Positions 1 through 9,830 are shown, numbered from the stretch's first letter. The stretch is 64,000 nucleotides of DNA from Fibrobacter sp. (GCA_024398935.1 JAKSIH010000002.1:62001-126000); one strand, 5' to 3'. Numbers and translations: made by a program. The notes: generated by a model from the letters alone, not told the origin.

Positions 1-1622
1 AGCTGGCTGGCATCCTGACTGTTAAGGGTGGCACCAACGCTATTATCGAATACTTCGGCGAAGGCGCTCGCAGCCTCTCCGCCACCGGCAAGGCAACCAT
101 CGCCAACATGGGTGCAGAAGTGGGCGCAACCTGCTCTACCTTCAGCTACGATGATTCCATGAGCCGCTACCTGAAGGTTACCGGCCGCGCAGACGTTGCT
201 GCCGCTGCCGACAAGATCGCAGAACACCTGAAGGCAGACCCGGAAGTTGAAGCTGAACCGGAAAAATACTTTGACCGCGTCGTGGAAATCGACCTTTCCA
301 CTCTCGTTCCCCATTACAATGGCCCCTTCAGCCCGGACCGTGCCTACGCCGTTACCGACATGGCTGAATCCATCAAGGCTACTGAAGCCAAGCCGGAATC
401 TACCCCGGTGGTTTCCGCAGCTCTCATCGGTTCCTGCACCAACTCCAGCTACGAAGATTTGTTCATGGCTGCTAGCATGATCAAGCAGGCTCTGGCCAAG
501 GGTCTTACCCCCAAGTGCCCGCTCATCATCAACCCGGGTTCCGAACAGGTCCGCTACACTGCAGAACGCGATGGCCTCATCGACCTGTTCAAGCAGTTCG
601 GCGCAACCATCATGACCAACGCCTGCGGTCCTTGCATTGGCCGTTGGGACCGTGCCGGTGCCGAGAAGAAGGAACTGAACACCATCGTTCACTCCTTCAA
701 CCGTAACTTTGCAAAGCGCGCCGATGGCAACCCCAACACTCACGCATTCGTGGCTTCTCCGCTGATGGCTGTGATCGCCGCCCTTTCTGGCGACATCCGC
801 TTCAACCCCATGACCGACACCCTCGTGAACATGGAAGGCAAGGCTGTTAAGCTGGATCCTCCTGAACAGTGCGAACTGCCGCCGAAGGGCTTCGAAGTGA
901 AGGACGCCGGCTACCAGGCTCCTGCAGAAGACGGTTCCTCCATCACCGTTTCCATCAACCCCGAAAGCAAGCGCCTCCAGGTTCTGGCTCCCTTCGCAGC
1001 ATGGGACGGCAAGGACATCATGGGCGCCCCGATCCTCATCAAGGCCAAGGGCAAGTGCACCACCGACCACATCTCCATGGCTGGTCCGTGGCTCAACTAC
1101 CGCGGTCACTTGGAAAACATTTCCAACAACATGCTCATCGGTGCTGTAAACGCATTCAACGGCGAAACCAACAAGGTTCTCTGCCAGTGCGGCGAATACA
1201 AGGAAGTTCCGGAACTGGCCAAGGTCTACAAGGCCAAGGGTGTAGGCTCCATCGTGATCGGTGACGAAAACTACGGTGAAGGCTCCAGCCGCGAACACGC
1301 CGCTATGGAACCCCGCTTCCTGGGCGTCAAGGCCGTGATCGTGAAGAGCTTCGCCCGCATTCACGAAACCAACCTGAAGAAGCAGGGCATGCTGGCCCTC
1401 ACCTTCGCAAATCCTGCCGACTACGACAAGATTCAGGAACAGGACGTGTTCGACATTCTCGGCCTCACCGAGTTTGCACCGGGCAAGCCCCTGACTCTCG
1501 CTATCCACCACAAGGATGGCTCTGAAGAAAAGATCCAGCTGAACCACACCTACAACGAACAGCAATGGGCATGGTTCAAGGCCGGCTCCGCCCTGAATCT
1601 GATTAAGCAGATGAACAAGTAG
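1..1622 (+). CDS. acn: Aconitate hydratase, C-terminal part (cut by window start)
   Basis: Aconitase interconverts citrate and isocitrate in the TCA cycle using a 4Fe-4S cluster. The frame is already open at base 3, so only the C-terminal ~540 residues are visible. [11 protein letters not shown] carries the first cluster cysteine, and [10 protein letters not shown] carries the other two. The C-terminal swivel domain shows [15 protein letters not shown], the substrate-binding serine/arginine loop. The [10 protein letters not shown] form matches mitochondrial-type aconitases. The gene ends at a TAG and is followed by a strong hairpin terminator, so it is the last gene of its transcript. Family assignment is firm; the upstream context is outside the window. 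Confidence 0.95.
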   Translation, partial: LAGILTVKGGTNAIIEYFGEGARSLSATGKATIANMGAEVGATCSTFSYDDSMSRYLKVTGRADVAAAADKIAEHLKADPEVEAEPEKYFDRVVEIDLSTLVPHYNGPFSPDRAYAVTDMAESIKATEAKPESTPVVSAALIGSCTNSSYEDLFMAASMIKQALAKGLTPKCPLIINPGSEQVRYTAERDGLIDLFKQFGATIMTNACGPCIGRWDRAGAEKKELNTIVHSFNRNFAKRADGNPNTHAFVASPLMAVIAALSGDIRFNPMTDTLVNMEGKAVKLDPPEQCELPPKGFEVKDAGYQAPAEDGSSITVSINPESKRLQVLAPFAAWDGKDIMGAPILIKAKGKCTTDHISMAGPWLNYRGHLENISNNMLIGAVNAFNGETNKVLCQCGEYKEVPELAKVYKAKGVGSIVIGDENYGEGSSREHAAMEPRFLGVKAVIVKSFARIHETNLKKQGMLALTFANPADYDKIQEQDVFDILGLTEFAPGKPLTLAIHHKDGSEEKIQLNHTYNEQQWAWFKAGSALNLIKQMNK

Positions 1623-1666
1623 AAACATTCTGGTCCGTCAGGACGAGCCGCTTGTTGAACACATTG

Positions 1667-1697
1667 GACCGCAGGTTGCAGCCTGCGGTCTTTTTTA
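1667..1697 (+). terminator. Rho-independent terminator after acn
   Basis: A perfect 9-bp stem, GACCGCAGG pairing with CCTGCGGTC around a 6-nt loop, is followed directly by a run of six T. It lies 45 nt after the acn stop. Confidence 0.9.
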
Positions 1698-1758
1698 TAG
1701 TGATTTAACGCAAATTGTAAGAAAATTCACAAACGCCCCACGTTTTTCCCATTTGCAC

Positions 1759-1787
1759 TTGACTTTTTTCTTACAATATCGTATTTT
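1759..1787 (+). promoter_or_regulatory. Sigma70-type promoter of the LPP20-like lipoprotein gene
   Basis: TTGACT at 1759-1764 and TATTTT at 1782-1787 are separated by exactly 17 bp. The expected start site leaves a ~50-nt leader ending in the AAGGAG ribosome binding site before the ATG at 1844. Confidence 0.7.
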
Positions 1788-1843
1788 TGAACAAAACAAG
1801 GCGTTCTTCTCGCCTAACGATTCTTAAAACAAGGAGAAAAAAA

Positions 1844-2401
1844 ATGAAGAAGATTATGGCAGTTATTGCTTTTGCTATGGCAGCTCTTTTCATGGTCGGT
1901 TGCGGTGGCACCCAGACCCCTCAGGAAAAGTCCATTAGCGCACTGCTCAAGATGCAGAACGTCAAGAAGAACTACTGGAACAACAGCGTTGCTGCCGGTA
2001 TGGGCATTGGCGAATCTGTCGACGAACAGACCGCTCTCGAAAAGGCCGACCAGAATGCTCGCGTTGACCTGGCCAAGTCCATGGATTCCTACATCAAGGC
2101 TATCGTGAAGAACTTCAAGGAAGAAGTTGGTGACGAATTCGCAGAACACTTCGAAAGCGTTTCCAAGAACAAGGTCAAGATTCACCTCACCGGCGCTTCC
2201 ATGAACGACGTTGAAGTCGAAACCACCGAAAGCGGCAAGTACAAGATCTACGGTGTCGTTTCCACCAACATTGACGTTGTTAACAGCTACCTGAAGGAAC
2301 TCACCGACGCTGGCAAGATCACCGGCGACGCTGCAGACAAGATCCGTGCAAAGGCTGCTAAGGCTTACGACGAAATGGAAAAGGATCCGGATATGCAGTA
2401 A
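1844..2401 (+). CDS. LPP20-like outer-membrane lipoprotein
   Basis: A 185-residue lipoprotein precursor. The start at 1844 is chosen because AAGGAG stands just before it and a lipoprotein signal follows at once: MKKIMAVIAFAMAALFMVGC, with Cys20 as the lipidation site. The mature part has the LPP20 pattern (about residues 55-160): an Ala-rich helix with 'EKADQNARVDLAKSMDSYIK', then a strand region ending in 'YKIYGVVSTN'. That fold occurs in lipoproteins of unknown role and in FlgT-like domains. The gene has its own promoter and is closed by a strong terminator, so it is monocistronic and probably well expressed. The lipoprotein call is firm; the LPP20 relation is a judgement from the residue pattern. 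Confidence 0.8.
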   Translation: MKKIMAVIAFAMAALFMVGCGGTQTPQEKSISALLKMQNVKKNYWNNSVAAGMGIGESVDEQTALEKADQNARVDLAKSMDSYIKAIVKNFKEEVGDEFAEHFESVSKNKVKIHLTGASMNDVEVETTESGKYKIYGVVSTNIDVVNSYLKELTDAGKITGDAADKIRAKAAKAYDEMEKDPDMQ

Positions 2402-2424
2402 TCTGCATTCCTTACCGGAATACA

Positions 2425-2463
2425 AAAGAAGACCCGTTGCAAAAACGGGTCTTCTTTTTTTTA
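2425..2463. terminator. Bidirectional terminator between convergent genes
   Basis: AAGAAGACCCGTT pairs with AACGGGTCTTCTT around a 5-nt loop, with T-rich tracts on both strands. It lies between the convergent lipoprotein gene and folC and can serve both. Confidence 0.9.
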
Positions 2464-2484
2464 CCACCAACGGGATGGATACTG

Positions 2485-3855
2485 TTAGCGATGTTCGTTA
2501 GTGGTAGGTTCCAGACCGCGGAAGAAGGACAGTCCCTCGAAGTCCTGCTTTAAGGCCTGGATACTTTCCCCGATCATATAGAGACTGCCAGTAATCAAAA
2601 CAGGATCATCATCGGAAGCGCCATCCCGAACTGAATCCAGGAAAGCCCTATTGAGCAAGCCCTCACTGGCAACCTGAAGTCCAAGACCACTTAGCTGGCA
2701 TCGCAAATCCTCCAGTTCACGAAACCTCGGATAGGGAGTCTTTGTAATATGCCAATGACTGACATAGGGAGCCATCAACTTCAGCATCTCCCCCACATCC
2801 TTATCCTTCAGGGCGCCAAAGACACAGTGAAATTTCTTTCCGGGATAGTACTTATCCAGGGCCTGAACCAGACGGCGTACCGCATGGGAATTGTGGGCTC
2901 CATCCAGAATATATCGAACTTTTCCCTGGGCATCGGATAGAGTCTGCATGCGTCCCGCCCAGGAACGCCTAACAAGGACCTGGATGGCCAGAGCGTCGTC
3001 ATAGAGCGAACCTGCGCCACCATTCGGCACAGAGACCGATTCGCAGAAAATCTTTGCGGCAGCCAGGGAAAGGCTGGCGTTTTCAACATAATGTTGTCCT
3101 AAATTCGGAAGCTGAATATCATTCCGGATTTCCGGAACATACACCTTAGCGCCTAATGCAGAAGCGAATTCCGATGCATCCTCCAGCAACGATGTCGACA
3201 GTCCTCCCAGCACAAAAATCTTTCCTGAAGCATCTTCGGAGGATTCCCCCACCACAGCCATCTTTTCCTTGAGAATAGCTGATTCCGTAGCTCCGAGAAT
3301 TTCCGTATGTTCTAGGCCAATACTTGTCACTACGGCAATTCCACCATCGGCCACAGCAGTACTGTCTAGGCGTCCACCCATCCCCGCTTCAAGAACCGCT
3401 ACATCGACACCTGAGTTTGCGTAATGCAAAAATGCAACCAGGGTCAAGACTTCAAAGAACGTAGGTTCGATCTTTTCGCCCAGGCAGTTCTTTTGGTTTA
3501 CCAGCTCTGCAGCAGCCTTGACCTGCAACAGATAGCGTTCCAGGTCTGCTTCAGCAATGGGTTCATCATCAACGCGGATCCGTTCCCGCAAATTTACCAG
3601 ATGAGGGCTTGTATATAAGGCCGTCCTAAAACCAAAGGATTTCAGGATTCCCGCCAGATAGTAACTGGTTGAGCCCTTTCCGTTGGTCCCAACAACATGG
3701 ATTGTCTTAAATTTCTTCTGGGGATTTCCCAGAGCTTCGCATAGTAGGCGGGTCGACTTTAGCCCCGGCACCATCCCGAACATCAGTCGGGAATTCAAGT
3801 ATTCCATTCCAGCGTTCTGCATGCGGCAAATGTAGCAATTCCATTTTTTCCGCAT
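2485..3855 (-). CDS. folC: Folylpolyglutamate synthase / dihydrofolate synthase
   Basis: FolC adds glutamate to folates, and in most bacteria it also makes dihydrofolate from dihydropteroate. Visible are the P-loop VVGTNGKGST (about residue 55), the conserved TSPHLVNLRERI, and the Mur-ligase-type central part with EAGMGGRLDST and TSIGLEHTEILG. Near the C-terminal domain is ILDGAHNSHA. The 456-residue length fits the family. The ATG at 3855 is chosen because GGGAGG stands just upstream; starting at the later methionine at 3807 would fit the shortest homologues, but it has no ribosome site. The extra N-terminal stretch MRKKWNCYICRMQNAG is therefore unusual. The gene is monocistronic and convergent with the lipoprotein gene. 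Confidence 0.92.
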   Translation of the reverse strand: MRKKWNCYICRMQNAGMEYLNSRLMFGMVPGLKSTRLLCEALGNPQKKFKTIHVVGTNGKGSTSYYLAGILKSFGFRTALYTSPHLVNLRERIRVDDEPIAEADLERYLLQVKAAAELVNQKNCLGEKIEPTFFEVLTLVAFLHYANSGVDVAVLEAGMGGRLDSTAVADGGIAVVTSIGLEHTEILGATESAILKEKMAVVGESSEDASGKIFVLGGLSTSLLEDASEFASALGAKVYVPEIRNDIQLPNLGQHYVENASLSLAAAKIFCESVSVPNGGAGSLYDDALAIQVLVRRSWAGRMQTLSDAQGKVRYILDGAHNSHAVRRLVQALDKYYPGKKFHCVFGALKDKDVGEMLKLMAPYVSHWHITKTPYPRFRELEDLRCQLSGLGLQVASEGLLNRAFLDSVRDGASDDDPVLITGSLYMIGESIQALKQDFEGLSFFRGLEPTTNEHR

Positions 3856-3922
3856 CGTTCCTCCCAAATAAAAACTATTTTTCGCCTAGGGAGTTTTCCC
3901 TGTTTGGTAGATTATTCTTTAT

Positions 3923-4684
3923 ATGGGGCTTTCAATGAAATTCAAGACAATCTCTTCTGTTTCCCTGATTCTTGCGGTTGCCACCCTTTTTCTTGCCGTA
4001 AGTTCGGCATTTGCAAAAGTTCGCCCCGACGCACCTCCCCAGCACTACAACTACCGCGACGCAAGCAAGAATCTCCGTCGAGTCTACTACGGGGAACTGC
4101 AGGAAACCCTGTACTGCGGTTGCAAATACGACGACAAGAAAACCGTAGATTTCAGCAGCTGCGATTTCGAGCCCCGCGAAAACCCCAACAGGAAAAGTTT
4201 CAAGCGTGCCGAAAAAATTGAATGGGAACATATGGTGACCGCCCACAACATGGGGCACTTTCTCCCCTGCTGGAAAGAGGGCGGACGAAAGAACTGCAGC
4301 GCCAATGACACCACTTTTAAGCTGATGGAGGGCGATATGCACAACCTCTATCCAGCCATCGGCGAAATCAACGGCGACCGGAACAACTTCATGTATAGCC
4401 AGTGGACCAACAATCCCACGCCCATGTACGGGAACTGCAAGACCATCGTGGACTTCAAGGAAAAGAAGGCCCAGCCTCGCGAAGAAGCCCGCGGAATCGT
4501 TGCGCGAGCCAGTTTCTATATGGAAAAAACCTACGGAGTGAAGCTGTCCAAGCAGGACCGCAGACTTTTCGAAGCCTGGGATAAAATGTATCCCGTTACA
4601 GAAAAAGAATGCGAAAGGGACAGACGCATCTTTAAGGTGCAGGGAGACCACAATCCCTTCGTATACGAGAAGTGCAAGCAGTAA
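3923..4684 (+). CDS. endA: Secreted endonuclease I (EndA/Dns family)
   Basis: A non-specific DNA endonuclease, expected in the periplasm or outside the cell. After a signal peptide (MKFKTISSVSLILAVATLFL... ending AFA), the mature protein shows the EndA beta-beta-alpha-metal core: IEWEHMVTAHNMG (about residues 99-111, catalytic His) and GDMHNLYPAIGEINGDRNN (about 137-155, metal-binding). Several cysteines (CGCKY, FLPCW, NCSAN, NCK, CERDR) suggest disulphides, as in periplasmic family members. The 253-residue length is close to E. coli EndA. ATG at 3923 or 3935 could both start it; neither has a good ribosome site. It stands alone, divergent from folC with about 70 bp between. Confidence 0.9.
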   Translation: MGLSMKFKTISSVSLILAVATLFLAVSSAFAKVRPDAPPQHYNYRDASKNLRRVYYGELQETLYCGCKYDDKKTVDFSSCDFEPRENPNRKSFKRAEKIEWEHMVTAHNMGHFLPCWKEGGRKNCSANDTTFKLMEGDMHNLYPAIGEINGDRNNFMYSQWTNNPTPMYGNCKTIVDFKEKKAQPREEARGIVARASFYMEKTYGVKLSKQDRRLFEAWDKMYPVTEKECERDRRIFKVQGDHNPFVYEKCKQ

Positions 4685-4782
4685 AGCCCTATTATCAGTC
4701 CAAAGACGCCGTATATCTACGACGCTTTAGCCTTTTGCAAAAGATTTATTTAAATTAACCTTGAATAGGTTTCGAGGTGTTT

Positions 4783-7700
4783 ATGTTTCGCGTACTTTTC
4801 CTTGTCGCAGTACTTTCCGCAGTGGTCTTCGCACAGGTTGAATTTCCCCTAGGCTCCAAGGTCATTAACGTAACAAAGGACCCGTACTTCGCCAAGGGAG
4901 ACGGCAAGACCGATGACACGGAAGCCATTCAGAAAGCTTTAAACGACCATCCGGATGGGGACTACATCATCTATCTCCCCCACGGAATCTACAAGATTAA
5001 CGACCAGCTGACCTGGCCGGAAACGGGAAAGGCCGCCACCAACTCCCGCCGAACCATCCTGCAGGGGCAAAGCATTGGGGGAACCATTCTTCAGCTGGCC
5101 GATTCTACATACGGCTTTGACAATGTAGACTACCCCAAGCCCATGATTTTCACGGGAAACGGACCCGAGCCCCGTATCCGTAACGCCATTCGCGACATGA
5201 CCATCCGTACCGGCCGAGGCAATCCCGGCGCCATCGGTATCCGTTTCAATGCAGCCTACCAAGGAAACATTACTAACGTAAAGATCTATTCCGGCGACAC
5301 GACCGGCGTCTATGGCGTGGACCTTGGATTTGACGACAAGATCGGCCCCCTGCTTCTGAAAAATGTTGAAATCCGAGGTTTCAAGGTGGGCGTCTATGCC
5401 AAGGGCGAAAAGAACAATGTGACGCTGGAACACGTGACCTTGGGTGGCCAGACTCAGTACGGCCTCGAAAACGAAAACATGAACCTGGCCATTCGTGCGC
5501 TCCGCTTTAAGGGAAAAGTTCCTGCAGTCTACAGCCATGGCCCCTATGCATTGGTCAGCATGGTGGACTGCACCTTGGAATACGACCCCGGCAAGGAAGC
5601 CATCAAGCCTACCACGGCAATCATTAACGAGAACCATCTTTTTGCAAGATCGGTAAAGGTCAGCAAGTTTAAGACACAGATCCGTTCAACAAAAAAAGCG
5701 GCAGAGGAAGATTTTTCCGCCAGCGAAATTTTTGAATTCAGCACTCAGGAAAGCAAGTCCCTTTGCCATAGCCCCAAGCAGTCCATGCGAGTCGCTGTGG
5801 CCGAAACGCCCAATTTTGCAGAGCAGAAACCCGATACATGGGTGACCATCGCAGGTGATTACGGCGGAAAATCAAATAACGGTTCCGACGACTCCAAGGC
5901 CATCCAGGAAGCCATTGACGACGGGGCAGAAACAATCTACTTCCCGCCCGGAGGCCGCTGGACCATTAACCGGGACATTTATATCAGAAACCGAGTCCGT
6001 CGCATTTTGGGCATCGAGGCTCAGATTGACGGCAAGGGAAAGTTCATCGTCGAAAAGGGGGCCTTTAACGAACTGACCATCGAAAGATTCTCTGAATTCG
6101 GAAGCGGCATTATCCAGAAATCGACCCGCACCATCCTGTTAAAGAACATGATGTTGAAATCCCTGGAAACCGACGAAGTTGGAACGGGCGATGTCTATAT
6201 GGAAGATGTTTCCGTGGGAACAATCCAGCTGAATTACCAGAAGCTGTGGGGTCGTCAGGTCACCATGGTCGGTGATACCAAGGGACCAAAAATCACCAAC
6301 AACGGGGGAACAATCTGGATTCTGGGCCTTACCGCAAAGGACGGCAACACCATTCTGCAGAACTTCAACAAGGCGTCCGCAGAACTGATCGGCGTGGAAG
6401 TCATAGCAAGCGACAAGGCCAAGGAACGTCCCATGTTCATCAACGACAACTCCGGCCTTTCCATTACCGGTCTTCGAGAAACTCTAACTCGTGGAAACCC
6501 CTTCCTTAAAGTTGTCGAAGAATCCAGAATGGCATCCAGGATCAAGTCTCTATTCGAGAAAGACCTGTCCCAGATGGAAGAGGGTGGAGCCATGCTACCT
6601 CTTTTCGTGGGTTACGCACCGAAGCAGGGGCCCAACGAGAAGCCAATCGCCAATATTCCCGAAGAAATGCTGCTGGTCCAGCCAAACCGCCTCCACATTC
6701 TTGGCTCCGTAGTTGACGACGGACGGGGAGACGGACTCTGTGAAGTCCCCGTAAAATGGAGAAAGGGGGCTGGTCCGGGCAAGGTGGTCATTTCAGATAC
6801 TTCTGAATATGAAACCGACATTTCCTTCACTGCAAGCGGCCGCTACAACATCATCTTTACCGCCGACGACGGTTATTCTACAGGCTCTGATACAGGCAAG
6901 GTCTATGTATTCGACAAGCGCTATACCACCTTGGACCATAGCGGCGACAACATCGCAAGCGGACGGGGTGCCGCAACCTGGATTTCCGAATTCGACAACT
7001 ACACGCCCCACAACACGGACCCCACCTTGCAGCTTTCCAACAGACCAGGCTCTGTAGGCAAGGTTTACCTGAAGTTCGACCTGTCAGCACTTCCCGGCCC
7101 TCTGTTTGATGCGGCACTGAAACTGGAATTTGATACGGACTCCATCAAGAAACCGATCCAGCTGAATATTTTCGGTTTGAAGGAAACGGCCAAGGAAATG
7201 AATTTCGGAGACCAGAAGTTGGGACTGGACTGGCCCGATTATGAACTCACCTGGGAAAACGCTCCGGCAAACCTTCCCCAGCCCGGCGGACAGTTTAACA
7301 TCCGCAAGAACTCCGGCGGCGGCGTTGATACAAGGTATGCAGACTACCTGGGCATTATTACCTTGAACCCCAAAGCCCCCCTGGGAGCATTCCTCCGAAC
7401 GCCGACCTTCACGGAATTTTTCAAGCGTAAACACGAATCCAAGCTTTACACACTGATCCTTACCGCCGTAGACACCACGGAAGCCTTCATCATGTCCGGC
7501 AACACCAACAAGCAACTGGCACCGAGCCTTCTGGTTGGTTACTACGACAACAGCCGTTCCGTTGGTGGCGAATCCATGGACGGAGGCTATACCCTATCCA
7601 AGGTCAATGTGGACAAGTACTCCCTGGACTGCAATTTTGACCTGACAGTAGGCTACCCCCAATTCGTCCAGATCGAGATTGTCAGCGAATTCGGAAAGCG

Positions 7701-7848
7701 AATGCTTACTGTTGCCGCCCGCGAAATGGATGGCGAAAAGAAGATCAACTTCAAGTTCAAGGCAAAGGCCTTCCCCACCGGAAAGTATATCCTGAAGGTC
7801 AACGGAGAAGCCTTTAACGCAGAACAGAAATTCTATATCCTGAACTAG
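4783..7848 (+). CDS. Secreted double beta-helix (pectate-lyase-3-like) protein with DNRLRE-type domain and sorting tail
   Basis: A ~1,021-residue secreted protein. The ATG at 4783 is chosen because GAGGTG stands 4-9 nt upstream and a signal peptide follows (MFRVLFLVAVLSAVVFAQ). Residues ~25-310 form a pectate-lyase-3/GH55-like right-handed helix opening with GDGKTDDTEAIQKAL. Residues ~365-620 repeat that opening (NNGSDDSKAIQEAIDDG) and so form a second helix. Residues ~650-730 look Ig/PKD-like. Residues ~760-930 have the DNRLRE/CBM96-type pattern (VYLKFDLSALPGPLFDAALKL). The last ~80 residues end in a beta-rich tail (FPTGKYILKVNG...KFYILN) resembling type IX sorting domains. The likely substrate is a plant polysaccharide, but no catalytic residues could be assigned. 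It is followed after 10 bp by a lipoprotein gene, probably co-transcribed. Confidence 0.8.
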   Translation: MFRVLFLVAVLSAVVFAQVEFPLGSKVINVTKDPYFAKGDGKTDDTEAIQKALNDHPDGDYIIYLPHGIYKINDQLTWPETGKAATNSRRTILQGQSIGGTILQLADSTYGFDNVDYPKPMIFTGNGPEPRIRNAIRDMTIRTGRGNPGAIGIRFNAAYQGNITNVKIYSGDTTGVYGVDLGFDDKIGPLLLKNVEIRGFKVGVYAKGEKNNVTLEHVTLGGQTQYGLENENMNLAIRALRFKGKVPAVYSHGPYALVSMVDCTLEYDPGKEAIKPTTAIINENHLFARSVKVSKFKTQIRSTKKAAEEDFSASEIFEFSTQESKSLCHSPKQSMRVAVAETPNFAEQKPDTWVTIAGDYGGKSNNGSDDSKAIQEAIDDGAETIYFPPGGRWTINRDIYIRNRVRRILGIEAQIDGKGKFIVEKGAFNELTIERFSEFGSGIIQKSTRTILLKNMMLKSLETDEVGTGDVYMEDVSVGTIQLNYQKLWGRQVTMVGDTKGPKITNNGGTIWILGLTAKDGNTILQNFNKASAELIGVEVIASDKAKERPMFINDNSGLSITGLRETLTRGNPFLKVVEESRMASRIKSLFEKDLSQMEEGGAMLPLFVGYAPKQGPNEKPIANIPEEMLLVQPNRLHILGSVVDDGRGDGLCEVPVKWRKGAGPGKVVISDTSEYETDISFTASGRYNIIFTADDGYSTGSDTGKVYVFDKRYTTLDHSGDNIASGRGAATWISEFDNYTPHNTDPTLQLSNRPGSVGKVYLKFDLSALPGPLFDAALKLEFDTDSIKKPIQLNIFGLKETAKEMNFGDQKLGLDWPDYELTWENAPANLPQPGGQFNIRKNSGGGVDTRYADYLGIITLNPKAPLGAFLRTPTFTEFFKRKHESKLYTLILTAVDTTEAFIMSGNTNKQLAPSLLVGYYDNSRSVGGESMDGGYTLSKVNVDKYSLDCNFDLTVGYPQFVQIEIVSEFGKRMLTVAAREMDGEKKINFKFKAKAFPTGKYILKVNGEAFNAEQKFYILN

Positions 7849-7858
7849 GAGAGCGACT

Positions 7859-9574
7859 ATGAACTTCAGAAAACTTTTATGGAGCATGCTCGGTTTCACG
7901 GCAATCGCAGGTTTCGTTGCCTGCGGCGATGACAGCAGTTCTTCGCCCAACGAGGATAGCGCCGACAGCAGTTCCTCTGTAGCCTCCTTCAAGTCCAGCA
8001 GTTCCCTCAGCGACCGCGCAGACATTGACTACAAGGATACCGTAAGCATTGGCGACACCATGAAGCTTTACATCGAGCTGTTCCAGGGGGACAGTTCCAG
8101 GATGGATAGCAGCGTTCTTTATGTAGACAGCAATGCAACCTCCTTTCCCATGTACCTGGGCGAATTCCCCGTAGGGACCCGCATCAAGGTTCTTGCCTCC
8201 GCCCACAACTTCGAGGGAGACACACTCCGCATCCGCAATGAATTTGGAGACTACCTGAAAGCATTGACCGCAGTTCCCAGGAACAACAAGAAGGATTCCG
8301 TCTACGGCAACTTCCTTGTACCCAGCGCGGGAAGCAAGGAGGAGAGCGTTTTCAGGGACTCCAACCTGTTCGTGGTTTTCAAGGACCAGCATTACTACCT
8401 GGAAGTTGGCGGACTGTTTACGGATTCCTCCAGCCTGCGCATGAAGGTCCTGGTGGACACCGCCTACTATGGATATACCGGTTCCGAGGAAGACCTGAAA
8501 ATGAAGATGAACGATTCCCTAAGGGGAATTGTCCTCATTGATGACGCTCCGGAAAAGGTTTCTATCCAATTTGCGGCAACCGAAGGCTACAGCATAAACC
8601 TCACTACCCAGGGAAAGAATGTCCTTCAGTACGAACTTGCCGAAGGTGATGATGTCATCGGCTCTTCCAGCAAGAATCTGGACACCTTGCTCGTGCCAGG
8701 CGATTCCGTGGTTTGGGATCTGAATATCAAGACGGAAAATTCCTCCAGCATCTGGACGGGTCCATTCGCCTTCTTCGAGGCAAAGACTGCCGCCCGCCAA
8801 CTGGAACAGGGCGAATACTTCGCAAACCCCGATTCCATCCACTATCCAGGCGAAACCTTTAGGAGATCCCGTTCCAAGAATACGGAGGCAAAGTACGAAC
8901 TCCGGCAGGAACAATATGTGTGGCTAGGCGACTACGCAAAGGGAGATTCCGTAATTGTCAGCCATTGGATCAAGAACTATAGCGACGACAACTTTACAAG
9001 TCCTGTCACCATTGAAATCCTGGATAAGGACAAAAAAGTCCAGGGGTCGGTAAGCAGCATTTACGGTGGCACATTCTCCGTCACCAAGGACATGCCGGAA
9101 GGTCCCTACTACCTGCACTACACCCGATTCAATTCAAAGCCCCTGGAACAGGTAGAAGACTCTCTGCGCTATGTCCTGCAGCTCTACACACTGGTACAGC
9201 AGCCTGGCCTTCTGGAATCCATGGACTTCTACAATGCAGAAAAGGATACTATCGACAATAACATCCGCGTTGCCGTCGGGGACACCTTACGCTTCTCCGA
9301 TTTCCAGTTCCATATGAACACGAAGGAGGGCAAAAGCTGGGATGACGCAGGTCTCGAAATATCCTGGTTTGTCCCCTGCGAGTCCTTGGAATTCATCAAC
9401 AACAACTATTCCGTCAAGAGCTGCGAAGCAGATGAAAGCGGTGAACAGGAAATTTCATCCAATTACCTGATTGCACAACCCCTGGCTGCTGGTAACACCG
9501 CGAGTCTAATCGCACAAAGCGTTGCAGATCCCACCAAGCGGGTGACGCTGAATGTAAGGATTGTTGCGAAGTAA
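7859..9574 (+). CDS. Large lipoprotein with Ser-rich linker, function unknown
   Basis: A 571-residue precursor with a lipoprotein signal (MNFRKLLWSMLGFTAIAGFVAC, Cys22), then DDSSSSPNEDSADSSSS and further serine runs to about residue 55. This is the linker style seen on many Fibrobacter surface lipoproteins. The rest is beta-rich with many aspartates and no domain I recognise; only two further cysteines appear near the C-terminus (PCESLEF, KSCEAD). AGGAG precedes the ATG. It starts 10 bp after the beta-helix gene, so a shared role at the cell surface (for example anchoring or plant-fibre binding) is plausible but inferred only from position. Confidence 0.75.
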   Translation: MNFRKLLWSMLGFTAIAGFVACGDDSSSSPNEDSADSSSSVASFKSSSSLSDRADIDYKDTVSIGDTMKLYIELFQGDSSRMDSSVLYVDSNATSFPMYLGEFPVGTRIKVLASAHNFEGDTLRIRNEFGDYLKALTAVPRNNKKDSVYGNFLVPSAGSKEESVFRDSNLFVVFKDQHYYLEVGGLFTDSSSLRMKVLVDTAYYGYTGSEEDLKMKMNDSLRGIVLIDDAPEKVSIQFAATEGYSINLTTQGKNVLQYELAEGDDVIGSSSKNLDTLLVPGDSVVWDLNIKTENSSSIWTGPFAFFEAKTAARQLEQGEYFANPDSIHYPGETFRRSRSKNTEAKYELRQEQYVWLGDYAKGDSVIVSHWIKNYSDDNFTSPVTIEILDKDKKVQGSVSSIYGGTFSVTKDMPEGPYYLHYTRFNSKPLEQVEDSLRYVLQLYTLVQQPGLLESMDFYNAEKDTIDNNIRVAVGDTLRFSDFQFHMNTKEGKSWDDAGLEISWFVPCESLEFINNNYSVKSCEADESGEQEISSNYLIAQPLAAGNTASLIAQSVADPTKRVTLNVRIVAK

Positions 9575-9575
9575 G

Positions 9576-9776
9576 CTATTCTTCCCAGATCTGGTTGGGA
9601 AGCTTGGTGATATCGCGGAAATCCAGCTTGCCTGCTGTAGGCGCAGATACGCTTACCAGGCGGGCCAAAGGTTTCCCAGCTCTTTCAATTACGATTTCCT
9701 CATCCCTTAAGGAAACCTGGTTCAGCAGGTTTCCAAAATTCTGACGGACTTCCATTGCAGATACAACTTTTGCCAT
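9576..9776 (-). CDS. Phd/YefM-type antitoxin, without a toxin partner
   Basis: A 66-residue protein with the Phd/YefM N-terminal DNA-binding pattern: AMEVRQNFGNLLNQV, then EEIVIERAGKPLARLV. In type II toxin-antitoxin systems such proteins repress their own operon and neutralise a Doc or RelE-type toxin through the C-terminal tail, here DFRDITKLPNQIWEE. No toxin gene follows: the stop is 1 bp from the convergent lipoprotein stop, and xseA diverges 54 bp upstream. It is therefore an orphan antitoxin or a small regulator. A longer open frame upstream reads through the xseA start and is not credible. The start at 9776 gives the family's usual N-terminus. Confidence 0.8.
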   Translation of the reverse strand: MAKVVSAMEVRQNFGNLLNQVSLRDEEIVIERAGKPLARLVSVSAPTAGKLDFRDITKLPNQIWEE

Positions 9777-9817
9777 AACGGGACTAAAGATAGTTTCTTT
9801 TGGTTTTTGAAAAAAGT

Positions 9818-9823
9818 TATATT
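9818..9823 (+). promoter_or_regulatory. -10 box of xseA, 7 nt before the start codon
   Basis: TATATT ends 7 nt before the ATG, which would place transcription start at or next to the start codon. No good -35 is seen at 17 bp. Confidence 0.45.
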
Positions 9824-9830
9824 CCCGCCC

